A DNA stretch of 34,690 bases from Actinomycetes bacterium. GTDB lineage: Bacteria; Actinomycetota; Acidimicrobiia; Acidimicrobiales; Bog-793. Where the stretch lies: NCBI GenBank assembly GCA_021818615.1, contig JAKATT010000217.1, positions 1 to 34,690 of the forward strand, written 5' to 3'. Shown piece by piece: positions 16,339-24,754 of the stretch. Made by a program: the position numbers and the translations under genes. The notes under the pieces are model-generated. The model was given only the letters and a program-made list of their open reading frames with translations. It made no database searches and was not told the origin of the DNA. Positions within the stretch are counted from its first letter, which is position 1. Each line of letters begins with the position of its first letter.

Positions 16339-16607
16339 TGAAGAGCCTTCTAGGTGGCGTGCCCCGTGCGCGCCGACTGGGGAACCCTAGTCAGCGGGAC
16401 GGGGTCGGCTCTGCACGCGACGCCGGGCGCGACCCCTCGGGCCGCGCTGCCGGCGTCCGGTCCTGTTGGTCTTCTGGTCCACGACATCGCCTGGACTGAC
16501 GACCGAGCCCATGTCCGCCTTGCAGACCGGCTCACCCAGATCTTCCGGCCCTCGAACAGTCCCACGAGTCCTCCGTGGAGCGCGATGGCCTCCGGGGAAA
16601 CAGTGGC

Positions 16608-17573
16608 TTACGAGTGAGCCTTCACCGCCTCGATGAGCTTCGGAAGGACCTTGTGCACGTCGCCCACGACGCCGAGATCGGCGATCGAGAAGATCGGGGC
16701 ATCCTGGTCCTTGTTGATGGCGATGATGTTCTTCGAGCCCTTCATACCGACCATGTGCTGGGTCGCGCCGGAAATGGCGCACGCGATGTAGACGGTCGGC
16801 TTGACCGTCTTGCCCGTCTGCCCGACCTGGTGCGAATAAGGAACCCATCCGGCGTCGACGATCGCCCGCGAAGCGCCCGGAGCGCCTTTCAGAAGCTTGG
16901 CCAGCTCCTCGATCATGGCGTACGCCTCAGCTGCACCAAGTCCCCTGCCCCCCGAGACGACAACTGGTGCTTCGTCGAGCTGCGGCCCGGAGCGCTCTTC
17001 AACGTGGCGCTCCACGATCCTGGCGGCGTCGGTGGCGCCGGTGTCGGGGAGGTCGATGGGGACAACCTCTGGCTCCGAGCCTCCAGATGGCTCTGCCGCG
17101 AACGACTTGGCTCGGACGACGAAGATGCCTGGGCCATCCCCCGTGAAGCGGGCCCTCAACACCTGAGCACCGCCGAAGATGGCATGCTCGGACACGATCG
17201 AGCCGTCATCCGCCTCGAGACCGACCACGTTCGTGAGGACGGGGCGGTCGATCCGGGCCGAGAGGCGCGCCGCGATGTCGCGGCCGTCGTAGGTGGCAGC
17301 CACGAGCAGCGCGTCCGGGGCGCCCTGCGATTCGACGAGACCGGCGATGGCCGCTGCCACGCGGGGGCCAGGCAGTGAGTCGCCGAGATCGCCGGCGTCG
17401 AAGACCTTCGTCGCGCCGTACTCCCCCAGGACCGAGGCCGCAGCGGATGCGCCCGTCCCATATGTCACTGCCTCGACCGCCGCGGCGAGGCCCCGAGCCG
17501 CGCTCAGCAGCTCCAAGACAGTGCCGAGCGGCGAGGCCTCCTGCTGCTCGGCCAGAACCCAGATCTTGTCCAC
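16608..17573 (-). CDS. etfA: Electron transfer flavoprotein alpha subunit
   Basis: A 321-residue protein with the conserved C-terminal FAD domain: [42 protein letters not shown], and [25 protein letters not shown]. It forms a heterodimer with EtfB and passes electrons from acyl-CoA or other dehydrogenases to ETF:quinone oxidoreductase. The GTG start lies 8 nt after the etfB stop, and GAGGAG sits directly between them. No dehydrogenase or fix gene is adjacent, so it is probably the housekeeping ETF for fatty-acid or amino-acid oxidation. Confidence 0.96.
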   Translation of the reverse strand: MDKIWVLAEQQEASPLGTVLELLSAARGLAAAVEAVTYGTGASAAASVLGEYGATKVFDAGDLGDSLPGPRVAAAIAGLVESQGAPDALLVAATYDGRDIAARLSARIDRPVLTNVVGLEADDGSIVSEHAIFGGAQVLRARFTGDGPGIFVVRAKSFAAEPSGGSEPEVVPIDLPDTGATDAARIVERHVEERSGPQLDEAPVVVSGGRGLGAAEAYAMIEELAKLLKGAPGASRAIVDAGWVPYSHQVGQTGKTVKPTVYIACAISGATQHMVGMKGSKNIIAINKDQDAPIFSIADLGVVGDVHKVLPKLIEAVKAHS

Positions 17574-17581
17574 GTCTCCTC

Positions 17582-18361
17582 CTAGAGAACTTTGATCTGC
17601 TCGAGGAACGCCACTACCCGCTCGTGGGCGTCACCCTCGTCGACGACGATCTCTCCGGCCTTGCGCTCATCGGCAGGCTGGACTGAGACGACCTCCTGCC
17701 TGGCGCCCGCCTCGCCCACCTGGGCGGGGTCCACGCCGAGATCAGAGACGGTCAGCTCCTCGACCGTCTTCGAGCGTGCCGCCATGATCCCCTTGAACGA
17801 GGGATAACGTGGCTCGACCACGCCTGCGGTCACGGTCACGACGGCGGGCAGCGGGCACGTCACCTCGTCGTAGCCAGCTTCGGTCTGGCGCTGCACCTTC
17901 AAGGTGCCGTCGGCGATCTCGACGTGCTTTGCGAACGACACGGCTGGCCAGCCGAGCAGCTCGGCAAGCTGGATCGGAGTCGTGCCCGTGTAACCGTCAG
18001 TCGACTCGGTGGCAGCGATGACGAGGTCGGGCTCGACGCGCTTCACAGCCGCCGCGAGCACCTTTGCAGTGCCGAGGGCGTCGGAGCCGGCGAGCAGTGG
18101 GTCGCTCGCCAACACCGCCCTGGCGGCGCCCATGGCAAGCGCCGTGCGCAGGCCGCTCGTTTCGCCGTGCGGTGCCATCGAGACGAGGATCACGTCCCCA
18201 CCTCCTGCCGACTCGACTAGCTGGAGAGCCATCTCGACTCCGTACGCGTCCGAGTCGTCGAGGATGAGCTTGCCCTCACGCACGAGGGTGTGCTTCCCGG
18301 GGTCGAGAGCGAGCTCCCCGGCTGGGTCAGGGATCTGCTTCACGCAGACAGCGACGTTCAT
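17582..18361 (-). CDS. etfB: Electron transfer flavoprotein beta subunit
   Basis: A 259-residue EtfB with the N-terminal MNVAVCVKQIPDPAGE, LDDSDAYGVEMALQL, VIAATESTDGYTGTTPIQLAELLGWP, and LPAVVTVTAGVVEPRYPSFKGIMAA segments. The last matches the ETF-beta signature. It binds AMP in housekeeping ETFs. The ATG 18361 start is preceded by only a weak ribosome site. Upstream (18362-18470) a small TCCCG-TTT-CGGGA hairpin lies just before the start; no clear promoter could be chosen. The gene is first in a two-gene operon with etfA. Confidence 0.96.
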   Translation of the reverse strand: MNVAVCVKQIPDPAGELALDPGKHTLVREGKLILDDSDAYGVEMALQLVESAGGGDVILVSMAPHGETSGLRTALAMGAARAVLASDPLLAGSDALGTAKVLAAAVKRVEPDLVIAATESTDGYTGTTPIQLAELLGWPAVSFAKHVEIADGTLKVQRQTEAGYDEVTCPLPAVVTVTAGVVEPRYPSFKGIMAARSKTVEELTVSDLGVDPAQVGEAGARQEVVSVQPADERKAGEIVVDEGDAHERVVAFLEQIKVL

Positions 18362-18470
18362 GAGTTGATTGTTCCCGAAACGGGACCGTCCTGACCAACC
18401 GAGTCGACCGCGCCAGCCGATCGTCTCGTGCCTCGCTGCCCGGCGACTGCTCCGCCCGAGCTAAGGGGGC

Positions 18471-19190
18471 CTACGCGAAGCGGCTCGCTTTTCGAGCCCG
18501 ACCGAGCGCCAGGAGCGCTTCCTCGACGTCGTTCGTGATCACGGCGTCCACCCCTAGACGGGCGAGCGCGACGATGTCCTCGCGACGATCGACTGTCCAG
18601 GGACGAAGCGACAACCCGGCCTCCCTCGCTCGAGCGGCGAGCTGCTGATCGACCATCTGGAAGAAAGGGTGCAACCCGGACCACCGGTTCGACGAGACCA
18701 CCTCGAGAGCCCGGGAGGCATACGGGCTGCCTGGTTCGACCAGCAGTGCGAGATCGAGGCCGCTCTCCTCGGCCGCCACCACCTCGAGGGCGGGGAGCGA
18801 GAACGACGAGACGACGAGCGCGCCGCCCGCCCCGCTGCGCTGCCGGGCGGCGCAGAGCTGGGCGGTGAGGCGCGCAGTTGGCTCGTACGACCCCTCTCCC
18901 GGCTCGAACGGATCGCTCTTTATCTCCACGTTCACGAGCAGATCGCCGCATGAATCGAGCGCCTCGCCGAGCTCCGGGACGAACTCAGGCAGACCGGAGA
19001 GCAGGCTCTGGCCTATGACCGCGCCGTCGGGCGTGACCGCGTCGTGATGAACAACAAGATGGCCGTCGAGCGTCACCCGGACGTCGAGCTCCACTCCGTC
19101 GGCGCCGAGGCGGCGTGCCTCCCCGAAAGCGCCCAGCGTGTTCTCTTGCTGGGCTTTGGCGCTGCCACGATGAGCAAGGACCTGGGTCAT
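18471..19190 (-). CDS. Glycerophosphodiester phosphodiesterase
   Basis: A 239-residue TIM-barrel enzyme that hydrolyses glycerophosphodiesters to glycerol-3-phosphate and an alcohol. It has the catalytic AHRGS near residue 6, QENTLGAF, the metal-binding GVELDVRVTLDGHLVVHHD, VNVEIKSD, and the C-terminal LRPWTVDRREDI...GVDAVITND. No signal peptide is present, so it is cytoplasmic. The ATG at 19190 has GGTGGAAG immediately upstream. It is divergent from whiB1, with a CATAAT -10-like box on its strand at 19207-19212. It could act in phospholipid turnover or glycerol salvage. Confidence 0.92.
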   Translation of the reverse strand: MTQVLAHRGSAKAQQENTLGAFGEARRLGADGVELDVRVTLDGHLVVHHDAVTPDGAVIGQSLLSGLPEFVPELGEALDSCGDLLVNVEIKSDPFEPGEGSYEPTARLTAQLCAARQRSGAGGALVVSSFSLPALEVVAAEESGLDLALLVEPGSPYASRALEVVSSNRWSGLHPFFQMVDQQLAARAREAGLSLRPWTVDRREDIVALARLGVDAVITNDVEEALLALGRARKASRFA

Positions 19191-19220
19191 GCTTCCACCG
19201 CCTCAGATTATGGGCATTAT

Positions 19221-19236
19221 TGTGCTCGTGCGCACA
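19221..19236. promoter_or_regulatory. CRP-like inverted repeat upstream of the whiB1 promoter
   Basis: TGTGC, six bases, GCACA: a perfect inverted repeat with the spacing of CRP sites (TGTGA-N6-TCACA) but one symmetric mismatch per half. It ends 3 nt before the -35 box of the whiB1 promoter. Motif-based inference. Confidence 0.35.
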
Positions 19237-19239
19237 TGC

Positions 19240-19268
19240 TTGCGACAGCGGTGGTATCGATCTATAGT
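19240..19268 (+). promoter_or_regulatory. Sigma-70-type promoter of the whiB1-like gene
   Basis: TTGCGA (19240-19245), a 17-nt spacer and TATAGT (19263-19268), the best -10 match in the window. It would give a leader of about 120 nt before the whiB1 start. The TTTT-rich bases after it stand out in this high-GC region. Confidence 0.6.
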
Positions 19269-19334
19269 TTTCGCGCCCGCCGGTCCCCTGTCGGCACCTG
19301 GTTCATACCGGTAGTGGGGTTGCGTGGTCCAGTT

Positions 19335-19350
19335 TGTGACTGAGTTCACG
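19335..19350. promoter_or_regulatory. Strong CRP-like site in the whiB1 leader
   Basis: TGTGA, six bases, TCACG: nine of the ten conserved CRP positions match. It lies 48 nt upstream of the whiB1 start and downstream of the TATAGT promoter. It could block that promoter or activate a second one closer to the gene. In M. tuberculosis, whiB1 is directly controlled by cAMP-CRP. Confidence 0.45.
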
Positions 19351-19397
19351 AAGCAGGGTGGGCACACGCACCACAGCAACACTGACGAGGAGGCAGG

Positions 19398-19691
19398 GTG
19401 GCTTTGACCTGGACCCGCTCGATCGAGTGGGACACCGACGACTGGCGCAAGACCGCCGCGTGCCGGGATACAGACCCGGACCTGTTCTTCCCAGTGGGCA
19501 CCACTGGCCAGGCCATCGAGCAGATAGAGGCAGCCCGCGCTGTCTGTCTTGCCTGTGAGGTCCGCGAGCCGTGCCTCGAGTTCGCCCTGGCCACGAACCA
19601 GGAGTCGGGAGTTTGGGGGGGTGCCTCCGAGGAAGAGCGGCGCAAGCTGCGCAAGGCTTGGCTCGCCGCCCGCAGGCGTCGGACGGCCTGA
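19398..19691 (+). CDS. whiB1: WhiB-family iron-sulfur regulator, WhiB1/WblE-like
   Basis: A 97-residue protein with all four cluster cysteines: AACRDTDPDLFFPVG, CLACEVREPC, and the turn GVWGG followed by a basic tail (KLRKAWLAARRRRT). The DPxLFFPVG and LATNQESGVWGG pattern fits WhiB1/WblE better than WhiB2, WhiB3 or WhiB7. WhiB1 carries a nitric-oxide-sensitive [4Fe-4S] cluster and binds the principal sigma factor. The start is GTG 19398, with GAGGAGG upstream. The nearby pdtaS gene supports the assignment, because whiB1 and pdtaS are adjacent in M. tuberculosis. It is convergent with the anti-sigma candidate, 78 nt away; a short CTCCCGGGAG palindrome lies between. Confidence 0.9.
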   Translation: MALTWTRSIEWDTDDWRKTAACRDTDPDLFFPVGTTGQAIEQIEAARAVCLACEVREPCLEFALATNQESGVWGGASEEERRKLRKAWLAARRRRTA

Positions 19692-19769
19692 GCCTTCGCC
19701 CCGAACCGTCACACCGCCCACAGCCCCGCTCTCCCGGGAGCCGCAAGGCTGTCTCGACGGGCCCCAACG

Positions 19770-20948
19770 CTATGATGCCGACCCTTTGGGAGGGCCCTGT
19801 GGCGTCCACCTGCCCGCGGCGCCGAGAACGGCGGTGCCCGTCTGCCAGAGACCGGCGTGCATCCGGTAGACGACCTCTGCCCGGGTGGCCGACACGAACG
19901 AGACCTGGCGTACAGCGACGGCGGGCAGCGTCTCGCCGACTGTGCCGCTGTCCCCGGAGAGCGGGCCCTGCGCCATGGCGTGCTGGAAGATCGCCTCGTA
20001 GGCAGCGACCACCGCTGCTGCTGCCAGTCGCGGGTCGCCCGGCTGGCTCGAGGTGGCCGAATCGGGCAGTGGCGGCAGCGGGAGCACGGCGCACGCACTC
20101 GGCGCTGGGGTGCCCGACGTACCGCTGCCTCCCTCGGAGCTCGCCGGCTGCTCCCCTGCCACTTTCGGACCGGAGCCCATGACGACAGCGAGCGAGGCAA
20201 GGCTCTGGCCTTGTGAGTCCTCGGCGACCGCGCTGATGTCGGTGATGCCGGCGCTGCTCGCGACCTGGCTGCCTGCGAGGAGAGCCAGTCCGTCGCGAGG
20301 CTGCGCCGTCACGACCTGGCCGCCGGGTCCCTCCGCCGCCACCCGGGCGACTGCGCTGCCGGCTGCAGCGGTCAGCCACCACACCTCGCCACCGGTCTGC
20401 GTAGGCAGCACACCGGAGTCGACGACCTCGAGCCCCCAAGGCGCGAGGGCAGGCAGGCCGATGATCCCCGACGCCCCAGCGAAGGCGCCCGATCGCCCCA
20501 CAGTGGTGGTCACGAGCACCGCCCGGTTGCACGACACGGCGCTCGACCACTGGGTAGTCACTGCCACCGGGCTCGGGAGCGACCGCCCGATCGCAAGCAG
20601 GCTCACACCCGAGACCGAGAGCCGGAGCTCGGTCGCAGGGCGGCGCGTCGAGCGCCCTCTCTCCCGATGGGCGTTCGCGTGATCGGGCCGGATGTTGCCG
20701 CCGACGACGCCGGCCGAGGGCGAGGCGACAGGCTCGGTGCCCGCCGGGCGGGTGGCGAGCGCACCGGCGAGGCCACCGAGCGCGAGCGCGAGAGCGAGCG
20801 CCGCCCCGCCGATGACGAGCCGGTCTCGGTGCTCCGCGCGCACCGCGACCCGCTGCAAGCGCGCCGAGAGGTCAGCCAGGTCGGGTGAGGCCCTGAGAGA
20901 CGCCGCCCGAGCCTGCAGCTCTCTAGCTATGTCGTCCTCGTAGCTCAT
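19770..20948 (-). CDS. Single-pass membrane protein, candidate anti-sigma factor
   Basis: A 392-residue protein with a ~43-residue cytoplasmic start, one membrane helix (~44-66, LVIGGAALALALALGGLAGAL) and a long outer part rich in Ala, Ser and Gly. I do not recognise the outer domain. The ATG overlaps the stop of the ECF sigma gene (ATGA), so the two are translationally coupled, as is typical for sigma/anti-sigma pairs. The cytoplasmic part lacks the zinc HxxxCxxC motif of ZAS anti-sigma factors and is short for such a domain. The role therefore rests mainly on gene order. It could also be a secretion-linked sensor protein. Confidence 0.6.
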   Translation of the reverse strand: MSYEDDIARELQARAASLRASPDLADLSARLQRVAVRAEHRDRLVIGGAALALALALGGLAGALATRPAGTEPVASPSAGVVGGNIRPDHANAHRERGRSTRRPATELRLSVSGVSLLAIGRSLPSPVAVTTQWSSAVSCNRAVLVTTTVGRSGAFAGASGIIGLPALAPWGLEVVDSGVLPTQTGGEVWWLTAAAGSAVARVAAEGPGGQVVTAQPRDGLALLAGSQVASSAGITDISAVAEDSQGQSLASLAVVMGSGPKVAGEQPASSEGGSGTSGTPAPSACAVLPLPPLPDSATSSQPGDPRLAAAAVVAAYEAIFQHAMAQGPLSGDSGTVGETLPAVAVRQVSFVSATRAEVVYRMHAGLWQTGTAVLGAAGRWTPQGPPKGSAS

Positions 20949-21529
20949 TGCGACAGCGCCCTTCGCAGGCGCTCGAGCCCGCGGTGGATGAGCGACCCAA
21001 CGGTCCCCGGCCTGCAGCCCAGCACCTCGGCGATCTCTGCCTCGCTCAGGTCGGAGTAGAAGCGCAACACGATGGCGGCCCGCTGGCGATATGGCAGCGC
21101 CAGCAGCACGTCGCTGAGCTCGCCGGGCTGCTGGCAGCTCGAGCCGTCGATGACGTAGAGCAGCGGGCGCTTGTCCCGCTCGCGCGCCTTCTGGCGGAAG
21201 TGCGATCGACAGGCGTTGACGACGACCTGGCGCGCGTAGCGATCCGGCGAGCCGACTCTCGAGAAGTGCCCGTGCATGCGGACGAAGGATTCCTGGACGA
21301 GATCCTCGGCGACCTCCTTCGAGCCGGTCAGGATGAAGGCGAGGCGGACGAGCCGTTCGAAATTCTCGAGGTAGAAGGTCTCGAAGGACTCGTCGGGAAA
21401 GCTCTCCTCACGCCCGGGCGCGCCCGTCACAACCCCCTCGAGCGACTCCAGGTACGCCGGCCGTACCGGCGATGTGGCGCCGAGCTTGCGGGCAGCTCCC
21501 TCGGACGCCTCGGCCCGGGCAATAGTCAT
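20945..21529 (-). CDS. ECF-type RNA polymerase sigma factor
   Basis: A ~194-residue protein with sigma region 2 (FETFYLENFERLVRLAFILTGSKEVAEDLVQESFVRMHGH) and region 4 (LLALPYRQRAAIVLRFYSDLSEAEIAEVLGCRPGTVGSLIHRGLERLRRAL), separated by a short linker. Region 3 is absent, as in ECF factors; it looks like the SigE-family type common in actinobacteria. The N-terminal ~50 residues before region 2 are unconserved. The start is ATG 21529; a TTG directly before it is possible. There is no good ribosome site. It lies 96 nt downstream of pdtaS on the same strand and may be cotranscribed with it. Confidence 0.92.
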   Translation of the reverse strand: MTIARAEASEGAARKLGATSPVRPAYLESLEGVVTGAPGREESFPDESFETFYLENFERLVRLAFILTGSKEVAEDLVQESFVRMHGHFSRVGSPDRYARQVVVNACRSHFRQKARERDKRPLLYVIDGSSCQQPGELSDVLLALPYRQRAAIVLRFYSDLSEAEIAEVLGCRPGTVGSLIHRGLERLRRALSQ

Positions 21530-21625
21530 CAAGGGGATCGACGCTGCTCGACCCGGGTTCCTTGCATGTGATGTCCATGGACGATCTAGCCGGCCTGGCG
21601 GCTCCTCCTTGCTCGTTGGACGAGC

Positions 21626-23137
21626 TCAGCGCCCCGTGTGCGGCGATGTGCCCGCAGGGAAGTCGATGTGCACCATCGTGCCACGCTCGGTGACCATCGA
21701 GATGGTGCCCTCGAGCTGGGAGCGCACGAGATCGCGAACGATCGAAAGCCCGAGGCTGCGGTTCCTCTCGATGTCGAAGCCCTCAGGCAGCCCGACGCCG
21801 TTGTCGTGCACCACAACGTCATAGCTCTCAGGATCGTGGCGAAACACGACGTCGATCCGCGGCGTGTCCCTTAGCGCCCCGGAGCCAGCCGAGGTGTCCG
21901 GATCGGGGAAGGCGTGCTCGACGGCGTTCTGCAGCAGCTCGGCGATTACGACCGAGAGGGGCGTCGCCATGTCGGCGGGAATGTCCCCCAGATGGCCGTC
22001 CACACGAACGGCGATCGGCTGCGCACCGACGTTCGACTCCTGGGCGGTGCGAACTAGTGCATGGACGATCTCGTCGAAGGGTACCTGGTCACCCGCGTCA
22101 CGCGACAGGATCTCGTGCACCAGGGCGATCGCGCGGATGCGCCGCTCGGCCTCCGCCAGGGCGACGCGGCCGGCGGGATGGTGGATCCTCCTCGCCTGCA
22201 GCCGCAGCAAGGACGAGATGGTCTGGAGATTGTTCTTCACACGGTGGTGGACCTCGCGGATGGTGGCGTCCTTGGTCAACAGCAGGCGATCACGCCGTCG
22301 CACATCGGTGACGTCCCGGACGAGGACAGCACCTCCCGTCACCTCTCCCCGATCGACGAGAGGTATGCACCGCAGCATGAGCGTCATATCCGAGCGGCGC
22401 TCGATCTCCTCGACGACAGGCAGCCGCTTGGCGAACGACTCCTTTATGATCGTCGTCTCGAGCCCGAGCGCAGAGAGCGTCGAGCCGTTGATGGCGCTCA
22501 TGATCCCGATGCGGTGGAGCGCGCTCACCGCGTTCGGCGAAGCGAAGGTGATCCGCCCCTTTTCGTCGACGACAAAGACACCGTCTCCCACCCGGGGAGC
22601 GGCCTCGCCAGGGAGATCGTCGTCGGGGAACGGGAACAGACCGTCGGTGACCATCACCGAGAGCCGTTCGAAGAGGTCCAGATAGGTCTTCTCGAGCGAG
22701 CCGCGCCGCCGGGCCGTGGAGGGTGACCAGACTCTGCACATGACGCCCAGCACCTGCCCGGAGTACCGGACCGGTATGCACTCGAGGCGCAGGTGGCCCT
22801 CACCGGCATCGCTGCGCTGCTCACCGACGGCGATCGCTCCCGTCCGCAGCGCTTCAGCCACGAGGGGCGACTCGCCGACCGCGACGACCTGGCCGACCAG
22901 GTCGACGTCGAACAGCGTCTGGCTGGTCGTCGGCCTGACCTGGCCGAGGACGACTAGATGGGTGTCGCCCCGTCCCGTCTCACGCGCCGCAAGCCGGTCG
23001 GTTGGTGCATATAGGAGGATGTCGGAGAAGCACAGGTCGGCGAGCAGGTTCCAGGAGGCCATGAGACGGTCGAGGTGACGCCGGGCGCCAGGATCGAGGG
23101 CGGCGTTTTGCCAGGCGAGGTCGAGCGGCGTCGTCAC
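21626..23137 (-). CDS. pdtaS: PdtaS-type sensor histidine kinase
   Basis: A 503-residue soluble kinase. The N-terminal ~150 residues fit the GAF-like histidine-kinase N domain of PdtaS. A PAS domain follows (~185-290, GDGVFVVDEKGRITFASPNAV), then a HisKA_2 dimerisation domain with EVHHRVKNNLQTISSLLRLQ (phosphoacceptor His). The ATPase domain has VIAELLQNAVEHAFP, VHDNGVGLPEGF and SLGLSIVRDLV. No membrane helix is seen, so it senses a cytosolic signal. In mycobacteria PdtaS phosphorylates the ANTAR-domain antiterminator PdtaR; no such partner is present in the window. The GTG start overlaps the PHP gene stop by 4 nt. Confidence 0.93.
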   Translation of the reverse strand: MTTPLDLAWQNAALDPGARRHLDRLMASWNLLADLCFSDILLYAPTDRLAARETGRGDTHLVVLGQVRPTTSQTLFDVDLVGQVVAVGESPLVAEALRTGAIAVGEQRSDAGEGHLRLECIPVRYSGQVLGVMCRVWSPSTARRRGSLEKTYLDLFERLSVMVTDGLFPFPDDDLPGEAAPRVGDGVFVVDEKGRITFASPNAVSALHRIGIMSAINGSTLSALGLETTIIKESFAKRLPVVEEIERRSDMTLMLRCIPLVDRGEVTGGAVLVRDVTDVRRRDRLLLTKDATIREVHHRVKNNLQTISSLLRLQARRIHHPAGRVALAEAERRIRAIALVHEILSRDAGDQVPFDEIVHALVRTAQESNVGAQPIAVRVDGHLGDIPADMATPLSVVIAELLQNAVEHAFPDPDTSAGSGALRDTPRIDVVFRHDPESYDVVVHDNGVGLPEGFDIERNRSLGLSIVRDLVRSQLEGTISMVTERGTMVHIDFPAGTSPHTGR

Positions 23138-24039
23138 TTGGAGAGCTCCGGTGGAACCGGGCCCAGCTCCACGTCGTAACCCACCCTGGCGCTAAATGCC
23201 CGGAGCGAGACATATCCCGCCATGCTCGCGGCGTCGTGCAGGTGCCGGACGTCGAGGGCGATGCGGCTGATCCCGTGGGTGTCCGAGGCCGTTGTCACCG
23301 GGACGGCGAGATCCGAGAAGCGCTGCAACAGGCTCTTGGAGGGGAAGGCCTCTCTTGCAGGCTTGAGGAGCCCGGCCGAGGAGATCTCCGCCGCCATCCC
23401 CGAGGTCGCGGCCGCCTCGGCGATGCGAGTCTCGACCTCGCGGACCACGCCGCTGTCCGGTCGCCTACCGGCCACCTTCACGAGGTCGGGGTGTGCCAGC
23501 ACGTCAGTCGTGCGTGTCGCTGCCAGCTCCTCGAGAGCCTGTCCGTACGCGCGCCAAGCGTGCTCGATGCCGCGGGAGTCCCACTCACGCTGTTGGACCG
23601 GGGAGTCGATGAGGTCGAACATCCAGGTGCCGAGCCAATGGATCGAGCCGAGCAGGACGTCGAAAGGGTACCCGTCGAGCAGCGAGGCGACCCGGTCCAT
23701 ACGACCCGGGTAGTAGTCGACCTCGAGCCCCGCGACCACTGGCAGCCCTGCCGCCTTCGCCTGGTCGACGGTCTCCATGTAAAGGTCGAGATCTGCGGTC
23801 GCGTGGTGATCGAAGTACGCCGCCATGTATTCCCGGAGCGCCTCGTCGGGCTCGTCCGCCCAGAAACCCTCCACGATCTCGCGGCCGCGACGGAACCGGA
23901 ACAGATGCTCGGTGAGGGCGATCTCCCGCACACCCCTCTTGGACGCCTCCTCGCAGTACTCGGAGAGCCGCTCGACGGTCAGCTCCCTCTCGGTGGCCTT
24001 GTCCTCGTGCGGCCAGAGGTGGACGTGGTAGTCGAGCAC
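23134..24039 (-). CDS. PHP-domain phosphoesterase (histidinol-phosphatase-like)
   Basis: A 301-residue protein with the metal-binding blocks of the PHP fold: DYHVHLW (HxH), IALTEHLF, VVAGLEVDYYPG, VLLGSIHWLG, DVLAHPDLVK and TASDTHG. The layout matches HisJ-like histidinol phosphatases, but many PHP proteins act on other phosphate esters or nucleic acids, and no histidine genes are nearby. The GTG start follows directly after the stop of the O-methyltransferase gene (TGA then GTG), and the end overlaps pdtaS. This places it inside the long minus-strand operon. Confidence 0.85.
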   Translation of the reverse strand: MLDYHVHLWPHEDKATERELTVERLSEYCEEASKRGVREIALTEHLFRFRRGREIVEGFWADEPDEALREYMAAYFDHHATADLDLYMETVDQAKAAGLPVVAGLEVDYYPGRMDRVASLLDGYPFDVLLGSIHWLGTWMFDLIDSPVQQREWDSRGIEHAWRAYGQALEELAATRTTDVLAHPDLVKVAGRRPDSGVVREVETRIAEAAATSGMAAEISSAGLLKPAREAFPSKSLLQRFSDLAVPVTTASDTHGISRIALDVRHLHDAASMAGYVSLRAFSARVGYDVELGPVPPELSK

Positions 24040-24714
24040 TCAGGATCGACCCCCACCGTCCATCGTGGTACGGCCAGCGATCGGCCGGATCAGCGTCACG
24101 CCGTCGCGGACGGTGAGCTGGACGCATCGCACCCTCGGATCGCGGGCGACGTAATCGTTGAAGCGCCGTATGGCCACGGTGCTCGTCGACGTGTCGTCAT
24201 CGTCGAGGACTCGCCCCGACCACAACGTATTGTCGGCGACGATCAGCCCCCTCGGGGAGAGCTTCGGCAGCGTGGCCTCGTAGTAGTCGAGGTAGCTCTC
24301 CTTGTCGGCATCGATGAAGACGAGGTCGATCGGACCCCGGATCGAGGCGATCGTGTCGATAGCCGGACCCTCCCTAAGCTCGATCCGCTCACCCAGTCGA
24401 GTTCCGGAAAAGCTCTGCCGGGCGTGCCGGGCGTGCTCCGGGTCGGCCTCACAGGTGATGATCCGACCGCCGGCCGGCAGCGCCTCGGCCATCGCGAGAG
24501 CCGAGTACCCGGTGAACGTACCGATCTCGAGGACGAGCGCCGGCGACACGGCGTGGACGGTCATGGCGAGGAGGGCCCCCTCGAGCCTGCCCACCATCAT
24601 CTGGTGATCGTCGTGATCCGCACGGGTCGCGGCCGCGACCTCACTCAGGTGCTCCGGCTCGGGCGAGCTGTGCTCCGTCGCGTACCGCTCGATAGCGGCG
24701 TCAGCAATGTCCAT
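24040..24714 (-). CDS. SAM-dependent O-methyltransferase (COG4122-like)
   Basis: A 224-residue class I methyltransferase. The SAM-binding motif is LEIGTFTGYSALAMAEALP, followed by IITCEADPEHA, the metal-binding VFIDADKESYLDYYE and LIVADNTLWSGRV, as in the catechol and caffeoyl-CoA O-methyltransferase family. Bacterial members methylate varied catechol-like substrates or tRNA (TrmR-like); the substrate is not clear here. ATG 24714 was chosen because GGGAGG sits 5-6 nt upstream and the usual family N-terminus starts there. It is followed without a gap by the PHP gene. Confidence 0.9.
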   Translation of the reverse strand: MDIADAAIERYATEHSSPEPEHLSEVAAATRADHDDHQMMVGRLEGALLAMTVHAVSPALVLEIGTFTGYSALAMAEALPAGGRIITCEADPEHARHARQSFSGTRLGERIELREGPAIDTIASIRGPIDLVFIDADKESYLDYYEATLPKLSPRGLIVADNTLWSGRVLDDDDTSTSTVAIRRFNDYVARDPRVRCVQLTVRDGVTLIRPIAGRTTMDGGGRS

Positions 24715-24754
24715 CTGCCCTCCCTGGGCTCTCTCGGCAAGCCACGGCTGCACC

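Noticed and set aside
16354-16617. Small open frames on both strands between MBOAT and etfA
   Set aside because: No ribosome site, no known family and no typical codon pattern on either strand.
21540-21561. ECF autoregulatory promoter (GGAACC and CGTC) before the sigma gene
   Set aside because: The spacer is only 12 nt, short of the usual ~16-17.
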